A stretch of DNA of 64,000 nucleotides, from positions 1 to 64,000 of the forward strand of contig CAWCDT010000019.1 in the NCBI GenBank assembly GCA_963794385.1, read 5' to 3'. The position numbers and the translations under genes were made by a program. The notes under the pieces are model-generated. The model saw nothing but the letters and a program-made list of their open reading frames with translations. It was not told the DNA's origin and made no database searches. This DNA comes from Gaiellasilicea sp963794385 (GTDB taxonomy: Bacteria; Actinomycetota; Thermoleophilia; Gaiellales; Gaiellaceae). This document shows, piece by piece, positions 47,470 through 56,659 of the stretch. Every line of letters begins with the position of its first letter. The stretch's first letter is position 1.

Positions 47470-49345
47470 GAACCGCAAGTGGGCCTGGAGGCCTACGCAA
47501 GAGCAGCTCGAGGCTGCGAACGTGGCCCGGCTGGCCGGCAAGCTCGGCTGCGACGACTACGCGTCCCTCCACCGTGTCTCGGTCGACGACCCGGAACGGT
47601 TCTGGCGTGCGGTCGCCGACGACCTCGCGCTCGAGCTCGCCCGCCCGTGGGACCGCGTGCGCGACGACTCGCGCGGGATCGAGTGGACGACATGGTTCGA
47701 GGGCGCGCGGCTGAACGTTGCCACTGCATGTGTGCATGCGTGGGCGACGCGGACCCCGGACGCGACCGCTGCCGTCTTCCGGGGCGAGGACGGCGCGCGG
47801 CGCGAGTGGACGTTCGCCGAGCTCTCGCGCGAGGTCGTCCGCGTCGCCGAGGCGCTGCAGGCGCTCGGCGTCGCCGCCGGCGACCGCGTCGCCGTCTACA
47901 TGCCGATGTCACCCGAGGCGGCGATCGCGTTGCACGCCTGCGCTCATCTCGGCGCGGTTCAGGTCCCGATCTTCTCGGGATTCGCCGCGTCCGCGATCGT
48001 GCAGCGCCTCCGCGACTCCGAGGCGAAGGTGGTGATCACGGCCGACTACTCGCTCCGCCGCGGTACCCGGGTGCCGATGCGCGAGACCGTCGAGGGGGCG
48101 CTGCGGGAGTCACCGTCCGTCGAGCACGTGCTGCTCTGGCGGCGGGACGAGCTGGCCTGGGAAGCCGAGCTCGGACCGGGCGAGTTGCCGCCGCTCGAGG
48201 TCGATGCCGAGCATCCGTACCTGCTCGCGTACACCTCCGGCACCACCGGCCGGCCGAAAGGGGCTCTGCACGTCCACGGCGGCTTCCTCCTCTCGATTGC
48301 GCGCGAGGCCGCCTACCAGTCCGACATCCACGCCGGCGACCGCGTCCTCTTCGCGACCGACATGGGCTGGATCATGGGACCGTGGACCGTGGTCGGAGCC
48401 GGCGCGCTCGGCGCCTGCGTCGTCTACATGGAAGGTGCGCCCGACCGGCCGCACGACCGCATCTGGCGGCTCGTCGAGGAGGAGCGGCTGACGATGCTCG
48501 GCCTCTCGCCCACGCTCGTCCGCGCCCTGATCCCGACCGGCGAGCCCGAGGCCGACCTCGCCTCGCTGCGGGCGGTCACGACCACCGGGGAACCGTGGAA
48601 CGCGGGCCCGTACGACTGGCTGAACAAGCACGTCGCGGGGGACGGGCGGATCCCGATCATCAATATCTCCGGCGGCACCGAGGTCGGCGCCTGCTTCCTC
48701 TCGGTGACGCCGATGGCGCCGACGAAGCCGGTCTCGCTCGGCTTCCCTGCGCTCGGTGCCGCGATCGACGTCTACTCGCCCGCCGGAACGCCCTTGAGGG
48801 ACGAGGTCGGCGAGCTCGTGTGCACGCAGGCCTGGCCGGGCATGACGCGCGGCATCTGGGGCGACGAGGAGCGCTACCTCGAGACCTACTGGCGCCGCTT
48901 CCCCGGCGTCTGGACGCACGGCGACTGGGCTTCGATCGACGAGGACGGCTACTGGTACCTGCACGGCCGCTCGGACGACACGCTCAACATCGCGGGCAAG
49001 CGGATCGGGCCGGCCGAGCTCGAGTCGGCCGCGCTCGAGCACCCGTCGGTCGCGGAGGCGGCGGCGATCGGCGTCCCGCACGAGGTCAAGGGCGAGACGG
49101 CGTGGATCTACTGCGCGCTCAAGCCTGGCGCCGAGGCGGATGCCGACGCCATCCGGGCGACGGTGGCGGCGTCGCTCGGCAAGGCTTTCGCCCCCGAGCG
49201 CGTGCTCTTCGTCTCCGCGCTCCCGAAGACGCGGTCGGCGAAGATCGTCCGCCGCGCGGTACGCGCGAAGGCTCTCGGTGAGGACCCGGGCGACCTCTCG
49301 ACGCTCGAGAACCCCGACGTACTGGAGGAGATCGCACATGTCTAG
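47456..49345 (+). CDS. AMP-forming acyl/acetyl-CoA synthetase-like protein
   Basis: 629 residues from GTG 47456. ACAS_N-type N-terminus (WTTWFEGARLNVATACVHAW), P-loop LLAYTSGTTGRPKGALHVHGG, ISGGTEVGACFLS, GVWTHGDWASIDEDGYWYLH and RSDDTLNIAGKRIGPAELES; the catalytic C-terminal lysine lies in LPKTRSAKIVRRAVR. Activates a carboxylate to its acyl-AMP then CoA ester. The start codon lies inside the TetR palindrome, so the mRNA is probably leaderless and repressed by it. First of four genes in one operon. Confidence 0.9.
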   Translation: MSTNLNRKWAWRPTQEQLEAANVARLAGKLGCDDYASLHRVSVDDPERFWRAVADDLALELARPWDRVRDDSRGIEWTTWFEGARLNVATACVHAWATRTPDATAAVFRGEDGARREWTFAELSREVVRVAEALQALGVAAGDRVAVYMPMSPEAAIALHACAHLGAVQVPIFSGFAASAIVQRLRDSEAKVVITADYSLRRGTRVPMRETVEGALRESPSVEHVLLWRRDELAWEAELGPGELPPLEVDAEHPYLLAYTSGTTGRPKGALHVHGGFLLSIAREAAYQSDIHAGDRVLFATDMGWIMGPWTVVGAGALGACVVYMEGAPDRPHDRIWRLVEEERLTMLGLSPTLVRALIPTGEPEADLASLRAVTTTGEPWNAGPYDWLNKHVAGDGRIPIINISGGTEVGACFLSVTPMAPTKPVSLGFPALGAAIDVYSPAGTPLRDEVGELVCTQAWPGMTRGIWGDEERYLETYWRRFPGVWTHGDWASIDEDGYWYLHGRSDDTLNIAGKRIGPAELESAALEHPSVAEAAAIGVPHEVKGETAWIYCALKPGAEADADAIRATVAASLGKAFAPERVLFVSALPKTRSAKIVRRAVRAKALGEDPGDLSTLENPDVLEEIAHV

Positions 49346-50078
49346 AGCACTGGTGACCGGCGGCGGCCGCGGGATCGGCGCGGGGATCGCGCGGGAGCTT
49401 GCCGCGAACGGCTTCCACGTAACGGTGACGGGACGCACGGCGGGCCAGGTCGAGGCGGTCGCACAGGAGATCGGCGGCGACGCCGTCGTCGGCGACGTCT
49501 CGAAGCGCGAGGACGTGGAGCGGATGGTCGCGGTGGCAGAGCCGATCGACCTGCTCGTCGCGAATGCCGGTATCGGCGTGCGGGAGGAGGCTGCGTGGGA
49601 GGTCGACATCGACGAGTGGTGGCAGGTGTTCGAGACGAACGTGCTAGGCGTCCACCTCTGCTGCCGCACCGTCGTCCCGGGCATGCTCGAGCGCGGTCAA
49701 GGCCGAATCGTGATCACCGGCAGCGGTGCCTCCTACCTCCCCGGAGCGAGAGCGACGGCCTACACCGCGAGCAAAGCGGCGGCGTGCCGGTACGGCGAGA
49801 CGCTCGCGAACCGGCTGGAGGGTCGCATCCCGGTCTTTGTGATCAGCCCGGGCCTCGTGCGAACGGAGATGACCGAGGGGAACTTCCCAGACGATGCGCC
49901 GTGGACGCCGCCCGAGCTGGCGCCGCGGCTGGTCGCGGCACTCGCCTCGGGCCGCTTCGACCGTCTGAGCGGCCGGTACATCCATGCAGAGCACGACCCG
50001 CTCGACGAGCTCGAACGGCGGCTCGACCGGATCGTCGCGGAGGACCTGAACGCGATCCGACTCCGCCGCGAGTCCTGA
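49338..50078 (+). CDS. Short-chain dehydrogenase/reductase
   Basis: 246 residues. TGGGRGIGAGIARELAA, LLVANAGIGV, VITGSGASYLPGARATAYTASKAA (Ser, Tyr, Lys) and ISPGLVRTEM are the classical SDR motifs. Start overlaps the acyl-CoA synthetase by 8 nt and the stop overlaps the LanC-like start (TGATG), so expression is coupled. Probably reduces a ketone made in the same pathway. Confidence 0.9.
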   Translation: MSRALVTGGGRGIGAGIARELAANGFHVTVTGRTAGQVEAVAQEIGGDAVVGDVSKREDVERMVAVAEPIDLLVANAGIGVREEAAWEVDIDEWWQVFETNVLGVHLCCRTVVPGMLERGQGRIVITGSGASYLPGARATAYTASKAAACRYGETLANRLEGRIPVFVISPGLVRTEMTEGNFPDDAPWTPPELAPRLVAALASGRFDRLSGRYIHAEHDPLDELERRLDRIVAEDLNAIRLRRES

Positions 50079-51263
50079 TGCTGTTGCGGCCCGAGGACTT
50101 CGAGCCGGTCACCGACGAACTCTGGGACGCGAGCCGCGTGCGGGCGGCGATCGCGCGGATCGTCGCCGACGTGGACGAGGCATACCGGCGGCAGCCTCTG
50201 TGGCCGCCCCCGCCGGACGCACCGGTCCCGCCGGGGCGGCCCGAGCCATCGCTCTACGGCGGGGCGCCGGGGCTCGCCTGGGCGCTCGACGCGCTCGCGC
50301 AGCGTGGGCACGCGGAGACGGCGCTCGAGCCGAGCTCCGTCGCACTCGACGCGCTCGACGCGTGGCGCGCCGACCCGGTCTTCTTCCCGACATCCGCCGA
50401 TCTGCCGCAGCGCGAGTCATCGCTGCTGTCCGGAGAGGCGGGCGTTCTGTTCGTCGCGTGGTCGCTGACCGGCCGGGCCGCGCTCGCCGACGACCTCCAC
50501 GCGCGCGTCCGCGCGAACATCGATGCCGACGACCTCGACGAGCTCATGTGGGGCACGGCCGGAACGCTTCTCATCGCGAGCACGCTGTTCGAGCACACCG
50601 GCGAGGAGCGCTGGGCGGAAGCCTGCCGCGACAGCGCCGACGCGTTGCTCGCTCGGCGCGACGCCGACGGCATCTGGGTACAGCGACGCTTCAACGGAGC
50701 GCGATACCTCGGGCCCGTCCACGGCTTCGTCGGCAACGTCTACGCGCTCTTGACGTCGCTCGACGGCGAGCGCGCGGAGTCGCTTCGCAGGGAGGCGAAC
50801 GACGTGCTCGCTCGATTCGCCGTCCGGGACGGCGCTCTCTGCAACTGGCCGCCGGCCGCAGGAGACGGCCTGGAAGGGCGCACCGGTGAGATCAGGCTGC
50901 AGTGGTGCCACGGCGGGCCGGGCATCGTCGCCACTGCGGCTCCCTACCTGGACGAGGACCTCCTGGTCGGGGGCGCCGAGCTGACGTGGGCGGCCGGCGC
51001 ACACCGAGAGGCGAAAGGGCGCGGGGATATGTCACGGCACCGCAGGCAACGGGTACGCCCTGCTGGCGACCTTCGAGCGCACAGGCGACGAGCGATGGCT
51101 CGAGCGCTCCCGGAGCTTCGCCGTCCACGCGCTGGCCCAGGCAGAGCGGGAGCCCCCGGTGTACTCGCTCTGGCTGGGCGGACTCGGCGCCGCAATCTTC
51201 GCCTCCGACTGCCTGGACGCGGTCAGCCGCTACCCCTTCCTCGAGCTGCAGCGCGCCGCGTGA
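50078..51263 (+). pseudogene. LanC-like protein 1, one frameshift
   Basis: About 395 codons. (alpha/alpha)6-barrel cyclase-like protein with GxxG repeats (LYGGAPGLAWALDALAQRG, LLSGEAGVLFVAWSLTGR). Zinc ligands present: RLQWCHGGPGIVATA and, after an extra base near 51,027, GICHGTAGNGYALLATFERT. LanC enzymes use these Cys, Cys, His to activate cysteine thiols; LanC-like proteins in organisms without a precursor peptide add glutathione or other thiols. Start ATG 50078 overlaps the SDR stop. Confidence 0.8.
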
Positions 51264-52430
51264 TGCTCTACCAGCCGGAAGCGTTCGAGCCGCTGGCGCG
51301 TGAGTGGGACGAGGAGAAGGTGCGCGAGGGCATCCGGACGATCGTCGCGGACGCGGACGCGGCCTTCGACCCGGAGTCGCTCTGGCCTGCGGGCGAGTGG
51401 GAGTCGTGGCACACGCCAACGCCGCTGAAGAGCCTCTACGTGGGCGCCGCAGGGGTGATCTGGGCGCTCGACGAGCTGGCGCGCCGCGGCCACGCGGAGC
51501 CGCGCACCGACCTCGCCGCGGCGGCGAGGGGCACGGTCGAGGCGTGGCGGCGCGAGCCGGACCTGATGGCCGAGATCGAGCTGCCGTCGACGAAGGAAGC
51601 CGGCCTGCTCACGGGCGAGAGCGGGATCCTCCTCGTCGCGTGGCGGCTCACCGGCGACGCCGCGCTCGCGGACGACCTCTATCGGCGTGTGCGCGAGAAC
51701 GAGGACAGCGAGGCCGAGGATCTGATGTGGGGCACGCCCGGGACGCTCGTCGCAGCCGGACGATGCTCGGCTGGAGCGGCGAATCGAGCGGTGGCGCGAC
51801 GCGGCGCAGCGAAGCGCCGAGGCGCTCTGGTCGCGTCGCGACGCGGACGGGTGCTGGACACAGCGACTGTACGGCCAGCAGGGGCGCGGCCTGAGCCCGC
51901 CGCACGGGGTCGCCGGGAACGTGCAGGCACTCCGGCCGCTGCTCGACGACGAGCGCCGCGATCGGCTCAAGCGCGAGTCGAACGAGCTCTTCACCCGCAC
52001 CGCCTTCGTCGAGGACGGGCTGGCGAACTGGGCGTCACGGGAGCGACCGGAGCTCGCCGCACCGGACGGGACGATCCGCCTCCAGTGGTGCTCGGGGGCG
52101 CCCGGGATCGTGATCGCGGCCGGCGACTACCTCGACGAGGAGCTCCTGCTCGCCGGCGCGGAGCTGACCTGGCAGGCCGGCGCGCACGGGGCGGAGAAAG
52201 GTCCCGGCATCTGCCACGGCACGGCCGGGAACGGCTACGCCCTCCTGAAGACGTTCGAGCGCACCGGCGACGAGATGTGGCTGGAGCGGGCGCGCCGGTT
52301 CGCGGCCCATGCCCTCGGCCAGGTCGAGCAGCGCGACAGCCGCTACTCGCTGTGGACCGGGGATGTCGGCGCCGCCCTCTTCGCCGCCGACTGTCTCGAC
52401 GCCCGGATGCGCTACCCGCTCTTCGGCTGA
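51263..52430 (+). pseudogene. LanC-like protein 2, frameshifts
   Basis: About 389 codons, a tandem copy of the preceding protein (FEPLAREWDEEKVREGIRTI; LYVGAAGVIWALDELARRGH; LLTGESGILLVAWRLTGD). Zinc ligands in LQWCSGAPGIVIAAG and GICHGTAGNGYALLKTFERT. Frame changes near 51,755 and 51,785. ATG overlaps the stop of copy 1 (TGATG). No short precursor-peptide gene was found nearby, so this is more likely a thiol-adduct enzyme than a lantibiotic cyclase. Confidence 0.8.
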
Positions 52431-53095
52431 ATCCACGTCTGGCGCGCGACCGCGAGGGCCTCCCCGTCGCCGGCGAGCAGCGCCGTGCCCGCATGCAGCT
52501 TCCGCCCCTCCTCGCCGAGCGGCCACGAGACGACGACGCATCCCTCTCCCTCGCCCGGGAGCCGCCGGATCTCCGCCGTCATCCGGCCGAGCACGACCTC
52601 GCCCCGGCCCGGCCCGCCGACCGCGTACGCGCCGGCGCAGTCGATCGCCGCCCAGACGACCTCCGGCGACACGCCGCGGGCCGTCCAGGGCGCCGCGTGG
52701 ATCTCCTCGCGCCCGGCGACCGGGCCGACGTGGATGCAGAGCCCGTCGTCGGGCCGGACGCCGCAGGAGAAGCACTCGGCGAAGTTCTCGGCCTGGAAGC
52801 GGACGTGTCTCGTGGCGGCGTCCTCGGCCTCCGCGGGAGTGACGCGCGGCGGCTCGATTCCCGGTGAGCCGGGCCGTGCCTCCGCGACGACCGCGTCACC
52901 GTCGAGCAGCAGGACGCGCCCGTCGTCGTCGGCGACCGCGAGCGGCCGTTCGAGCGGCGGCGGCATGCGCAGCGTCACCTCCACCGGCCCGTCGACGAAC
53001 GCGGCCAGCCGTCCCGCCGCGTAGCCGCCGTTGGCGGACTGGAGCGGGCCGCGATAGCGGCGGTCGATCAGGATGTTTTCGCCTCTGAGTCGCAA
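52412..53095 (-). CDS. Hotdog-fold thioesterase-like protein
   Basis: 227 residues from TTG 53095. The C-terminal half carries a hotdog fold: FSCGVRPDDGLCIHVGPVAG, VSPEVVWAAIDCAGAYAVGG and GCVVVSWPLGEEGRKLHAGT, similar to acyl-CoA thioesterases of the PaaI/YbgC kind but with an extra N-terminal half (LQSANGGYAAGRLAAFVDGP) that looks like a second, degenerate hotdog domain. It overlaps the LanC-like gene 2 end by 19 nt (convergent) and is divergent from nadE. Confidence 0.7.
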   Translation of the reverse strand: MRLRGENILIDRRYRGPLQSANGGYAAGRLAAFVDGPVEVTLRMPPPLERPLAVADDDGRVLLLDGDAVVAEARPGSPGIEPPRVTPAEAEDAATRHVRFQAENFAECFSCGVRPDDGLCIHVGPVAGREEIHAAPWTARGVSPEVVWAAIDCAGAYAVGGPGRGEVVLGRMTAEIRRLPGEGEGCVVVSWPLGEEGRKLHAGTALLAGDGEALAVARQTWIQPKSG

Positions 53096-53113
53096 ACCGG
53101 TACGATCGGATCG

Positions 53114-54820
53114 ATGCGGCTCGCCCTCGCCCAGATCAACGCCGTCGTCGGTGACCTGGACGGCAACCGCGAACGCATTGTCGCCGCTGTTGCGGACGCG
53201 CGCTCTGCAGGCGCGGACCTCGTGCTGCTGCCCGAGCTCTCGGTCACCGGCTATCCGCCGGAGGACCTGCTGCTCCGGCCCGCGTTCGTGCGCGCGGCGG
53301 AGGAGTCGCTGCACCGGATCGCGGCGGAGTGCACAGGCATCACCGCTCTCGTCGGCACGCCGTGGTTCGACCGCGACCTCTACAACGCCTGCGCGGTCTG
53401 CGCGGACGGCGAGGTGAAGGCGGTCTACCGCAAGCGCTACCTGCCGAACTACGGCGTCTTCGACGAGGATCGCTACTTCGCGCCCGGCCGCGACCTGCTC
53501 ATGCTCCGGTGCGGCCGGACGCTGCTCGGCCCGACGATCTGCGAGGACGTGTGGCAGCCGGGCCCGCCGGCAACCGACCTCTCGCTCGCGGGCGCCGAGC
53601 TGCTGCTGAACCTCTCCGCCTCCCCCTACCACGTCGGCAAGGCCGAGGACCGCGAGGAGATGCTCGTCACCCGGGCGCGCGACAACTCGGCGTACCTCGC
53701 GTTCTGCAACCTCGTCGGCGGCCAGGACGAGCTCCTTTTCGACGGCCATTCGGTCGTGCTCGACGACGAGGGCGAGGTGCTCGCCCGCGCGCCCGGCTTC
53801 GAGGAGGCGCTGCTCGTGGTCGACCTCGACCCGACCGAGGCGATCGGCCGCCGCCTGCGCGACGTCCGCCGGCGCGCGTTGGCGCGGGAACGGGAGGACG
53901 AGCAGGAGCCGCGGCTCGTCGAGCTCGGAGATTGTGTTGCTGAAATACAAGCCTCCTCGCGGACCGCGGAGGTCGTCCCGTTCGAGCCGGAACTGGAGCA
54001 GATGCGGCGTGGGCTCGTGCTCGGTCTGCGGGACTACGTCGGCAAGAACGGCTTCGGTGACGTCGTGCTCGGCCTCTCGGGCGGGATCGACTCGGCGCTC
54101 GTCGCCGCGCTCGCGACCGACGCGCTCGGCCCCGAGCGGGTGCACTGCGTCTCGATGCCGTCGCGCTACTCCTCGGAGGGCACGCAGACCGATGCACGCC
54201 GGGTCGCTGAGAGCCTCGGCTGCGACTTCCGCGAGATCCCGATCGAGCAGATGGTGGGAGCGTTCCACGCGGCCGAAGTGGGCACGAACGGCCTCGCCGC
54301 GGAGAACCTGCAGGCGCGCGTGCGAGGGATGACGCTGATGTCGCTCTCGAACGAGCACGGCTGGCTCGTGCTCGCAACCGGAAACAAGTCGGAGCTCTCC
54401 GTCGGCTACTCGACCCTCTACGGCGACCTCGCCGGAGGCTTCGCGCTGATCAAGGACGTGTACAAGACCGACGTCTTCCGGCTCGCGCGGCACCTGAACG
54501 AGCGCGCCGGGCGCGAGCTGATCCCGGTCTCGATCATCGAGCGGCCTCCCTCCGCTGAGCTGCGAGCGGATCAGCGCGACCAGGACTCGCTGCCGCCGTA
54601 CGAGCAGCTCGATGCGGTCCTCGAGTCCTACGTCGAGCTCGACCGGTCCCGCGAGGAGCTGCTCGCGGAGGGGCACGACCCGGAGGTCGTCGAGCGGGCG
54701 CTCGCCCTGATCGATCGCGCCGAATACAAGCGCCGGCAAGCGCCGCCTGGCGTGAAGCTGCGGCCGAAGGCGTTCGGCCGCGATCGGCGCACTCCGATCA
54801 CCAACCACTGGCGGGGTTGA
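53114..54820 (+). CDS. nadE: Glutamine-dependent NAD+ synthetase
   Basis: 568 residues. N-terminal nitrilase-type glutaminase with the E-K-C triad: Glu41 (LPELSVTGYPPEDLL), Lys107 (YRKRYLPNYG), Cys143 (GPTICEDVWQPG). C-terminal synthetase with P-loop LGLSGGIDSALVAALATDAL, VLATGNKSELSVGYSTLYGD and GGFALIKDVYKTDVFRLARH. Makes NAD+ from nicotinate adenine dinucleotide, ATP and glutamine. Confidence 0.95.
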   Translation: MRLALAQINAVVGDLDGNRERIVAAVADARSAGADLVLLPELSVTGYPPEDLLLRPAFVRAAEESLHRIAAECTGITALVGTPWFDRDLYNACAVCADGEVKAVYRKRYLPNYGVFDEDRYFAPGRDLLMLRCGRTLLGPTICEDVWQPGPPATDLSLAGAELLLNLSASPYHVGKAEDREEMLVTRARDNSAYLAFCNLVGGQDELLFDGHSVVLDDEGEVLARAPGFEEALLVVDLDPTEAIGRRLRDVRRRALAREREDEQEPRLVELGDCVAEIQASSRTAEVVPFEPELEQMRRGLVLGLRDYVGKNGFGDVVLGLSGGIDSALVAALATDALGPERVHCVSMPSRYSSEGTQTDARRVAESLGCDFREIPIEQMVGAFHAAEVGTNGLAAENLQARVRGMTLMSLSNEHGWLVLATGNKSELSVGYSTLYGDLAGGFALIKDVYKTDVFRLARHLNERAGRELIPVSIIERPPSAELRADQRDQDSLPPYEQLDAVLESYVELDRSREELLAEGHDPEVVERALALIDRAEYKRRQAPPGVKLRPKAFGRDRRTPITNHWRG

Positions 54821-54850
54821 CATTCCTTCTCGGTAAGTGCATACTTACCG
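54817..54850 (+). promoter_or_regulatory. ArsR-family promoter/operator, leaderless start
   Basis: TTGACA (54817-54822), 17-bp spacer, CATACT (54840-54845). A palindrome CGGTAAGT-GCAT-ACTTACCG (54831-54850) covers the -10. The predicted start falls within 2-3 nt of the GTG start at 54854, and no Shine-Dalgarno exists, so the mRNA is leaderless and self-repressed. Confidence 0.75.
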
Positions 54851-54853
54851 TAA

Positions 54854-55162
54854 GTGGCGACTAACGGAACAGCACTCGACGCGCTGGGCGATCCCACCCG
54901 GCGCCGCATCTTCGAGTCACTGAAGGCCGGGCCGCGCTCGGTCGGGGAGCTCGCAGACGGCATGCCGGTCAGCCGGCCGGCCGTCTCACAGCACCTGCGC
55001 GTCCTCGAGCAAGCGGGCCTCGTCACGCACGTCGCGAACGGGACGCGGAACGTCTACCGCGTCGAGCCGGGCGGGCTGTCCGAGCTTCGCGCGTACTTCG
55101 ACCAGTTCTGGGGCGACGCGCTCGAGCGCTTCGCCGAGGAGACACGAAAGGAGACAGGATGA
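54854..55162 (+). CDS. ArsR-family transcriptional regulator
   Basis: 102 residues from GTG 54854. Winged helix: LDALGDPTRRRIFESLKAGP, VGELADGMPVSRPAVSQHLRVLEQAGL. There are no cysteines, so it is not a metal sensor of the classical ArsR type. The downstream SRPBCC gene overlaps by 4 nt (ATGA); this pair (ArsR + AHSA1/SRPBCC) is common and thought to respond to hydrophobic ligands. Confidence 0.9.
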   Translation: MATNGTALDALGDPTRRRIFESLKAGPRSVGELADGMPVSRPAVSQHLRVLEQAGLVTHVANGTRNVYRVEPGGLSELRAYFDQFWGDALERFAEETRKETG

Positions 55163-55596
55163 GCGTCGTGGCAACCGATGCGATCCGCAAGACCGTGCTC
55201 GTCGACTTCGCCCCGGCGGAGGCGTTCGAGCTCTTCACGACCAGGGCGTCGTCGTGGTGGCCGATGAAGACGCACTCGTACGGCGGCGACAAGGCGAAGG
55301 AGGTCGTCTTCGAGCCGCGTGTCGGCGGCTCGGTCTACGAGGTGACGGACGAGGGCACCGCCCCGTGGGCGCGCATCACGGCGTGGGAGCCGCCGGACCG
55401 GTTCGTCATGGACTGGCTGATCGGCAACTGCGTCGGAACCGAGGTCGAGGTGCGGTTCTCGCCCGAGGGGTCGGGTGCGCGCGTCGAGCTCGAGCACCGC
55501 GGCTGGGATCGACTCGAGGATCCGAGCGGCCACGACAACTACGCGGCGGGCTGGGAGGCCGTGCTCGCACCGTTCGTCAAGGCGGCGTCGGGCTAG
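55159..55596 (+). CDS. SRPBCC/AHSA1-family ligand-binding protein
   Basis: 145 residues. IRKTVLVDFAPAEAFELFTT, VVFEPRVGGSVYEVTDEGT, WEPPDRFVMDWLIGNCVGTE and GHDNYAAGWEAVLAPF are typical of AHSA1/START-like domains, which bind hydrophobic compounds. Coupled to the ArsR regulator; its last 4 nt overlap the convergent NUDIX gene. Ligand unknown. Confidence 0.85.
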   Translation: MSVVATDAIRKTVLVDFAPAEAFELFTTRASSWWPMKTHSYGGDKAKEVVFEPRVGGSVYEVTDEGTAPWARITAWEPPDRFVMDWLIGNCVGTEVEVRFSPEGSGARVELEHRGWDRLEDPSGHDNYAAGWEAVLAPFVKAASG

Positions 55597-56063
55597 ACGC
55601 CCACGTCTACAGGCTCCCCGGGCGGCCCGTCCCGCAGCAGGGCGGCGACGAGCTCGGGGAGCCGGCGTGGCGCGAAGCGCTCCTCGCTCGCCGCCAGTTC
55701 CTCCTGCGTCCACCAGCGCATGCCGGTGACGAACTCGGCGGCGAGCTCCTCGGGCGTGAAGCGGGGCGCCGGCTCGAAGGCGTGCGTTCGCACGAGCACG
55801 TAGCGCTCGACCTGCCCGTCCCAGCTGCCGTCGACGAATGGAATGACGTGCTCGCGCGTCCAGATCCACGGGCCGAGCTCCACGTCCTCGAGCCCGGTCT
55901 CCTCGGTCAGCTCGCGAATGATCGCCTCTGCGTGCGTCTCGCCCTCGTCGAGCCCGCCCCCCGGCGCAGCCCAGAGGCCGGCGTTCGGGAACTCGAACCG
56001 GACGAGGAGGACCCGGCCCGCGGGATCGAGCACGACCGCGCGGGCAGCTTGCCGCAGCCTCAC
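55593..56063 (-). CDS. NUDIX hydrolase
   Basis: 156 residues from GTG 56063, whose gene overlaps the MUG stop (GTGA). Nudix box GGGLDEGETHAEAIIRELTEETG (G-x5-E-x7-R-E-U-x-E-E-x-G-U) at residues 37-60. AARAVVLDPAGRVLLVRFEF is the usual start. Removes nucleoside-diphosphate-X compounds such as oxidised dNTPs. Pairing with a mismatch glycosylase fits a role in clean-up of damaged nucleotides. Confidence 0.88.
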   Translation of the reverse strand: MRLRQAARAVVLDPAGRVLLVRFEFPNAGLWAAPGGGLDEGETHAEAIIRELTEETGLEDVELGPWIWTREHVIPFVDGSWDGQVERYVLVRTHAFEPAPRFTPEELAAEFVTGMRWWTQEELAASEERFAPRRLPELVAALLRDGPPGEPVDVGV

Positions 56064-56659
56064 GCCACGAGCTCTCGAAACGCCCGGAACCAGTGCAGCC
56101 GCTCCGTCCACGGCACGGCCGCATTCGCGGGAGACGAGGACGGCAGTACGAAGAGCGCCGTCTCGCCGAGGCGCCGGGCTTGCAGCCCGAGCTCCGGCCG
56201 CTCGCCGAACGCGCCGCGGTACGCCTCCTTGCCGACGAAGCCGATCGCGCGCGGGCGCAGCTCGACGGCGATCCGCTCCAGCCGTTCGGCCGAGCCGGCG
56301 AAGTCCGCGCGACGCAGGTCGCCTGAGCCTCGCGTCGTCCGATAGGCGGCGTTCGTGATTCCGATCCCCAGCTTCAGGAGCTCGAACTGCTCGCTTGGAT
56401 CGTAGAGACGGGGCGTGAAGCCGGCGGCGTGCAGCAGGCGCCAGAAGTCGTTGCGCGGGTTCGCGAAATGGGCGTTCGCGGCCGCCGAGACGCGGCCGGG
56501 GTTGATCCCGCAGAAGACCGCGGCCAGTCCCGGCGCGAGGACGTCCGGGACGTCGCTAGGCGGCTTCGGGCGTCTGTCTGGAATCGAGCTTGTCTTCGAA
56601 CAAGGTGCGGATGACCTCGCCCGAGGCGAGAGCCGGGTACCTGGGGTGCCGCGCGACAA
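56060..56659 (-). CDS. mug: G/U mismatch-specific DNA glycosylase (MUG)
   Basis: Up to 199 residues. LAAVFCGINPGRVSAAANAH is motif 1 (GINPG-R-S), followed by NPRNDFWRLLHAAGF and the closing FVLPSSSPANAAVPW (family N-P-S/S-S-P-A-N). Removes uracil opposite G. The start is uncertain: the true N-terminus is probably near SDVPDVLAPGL at about 56,553, where no ATG/GTG is in frame; the GTG at 56659 would overlap the upstream 62-codon gene by 104 nt. Coupled to NUDIX. Confidence 0.83.
   Translation of the reverse strand: MSRGTPGTRLSPRARSSAPCSKTSSIPDRRPKPPSDVPDVLAPGLAAVFCGINPGRVSAAANAHFANPRNDFWRLLHAAGFTPRLYDPSEQFELLKLGIGITNAAYRTTRGSGDLRRADFAGSAERLERIAVELRPRAIGFVGKEAYRGAFGERPELGLQARRLGETALFVLPSSSPANAAVPWTERLHWFRAFRELVA

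Noticed and set aside
45388..47541. 717-codon minus-strand frame over the DHA2 exporter
   Set aside because: It is a shadow of the exporter; the true TetR gene is its last 203 codons.
51263..52430. Lantibiotic cluster
   Set aside because: No short Ser/Thr/Cys-rich precursor, no LanB/LanM dehydratase and no peptide exporter nearby.
49595..52867. 1,090-codon plus-strand open frame across SDR, LanC-like and hotdog genes
   Set aside because: Homology switches between frames; it only joins parts of real genes because GC-rich DNA has few stops.
52412..54823. 803-codon frame antisense to nadE
   Set aside because: Only the first part (hotdog protein, 52412-53095) is real; the rest is the shadow of nadE.
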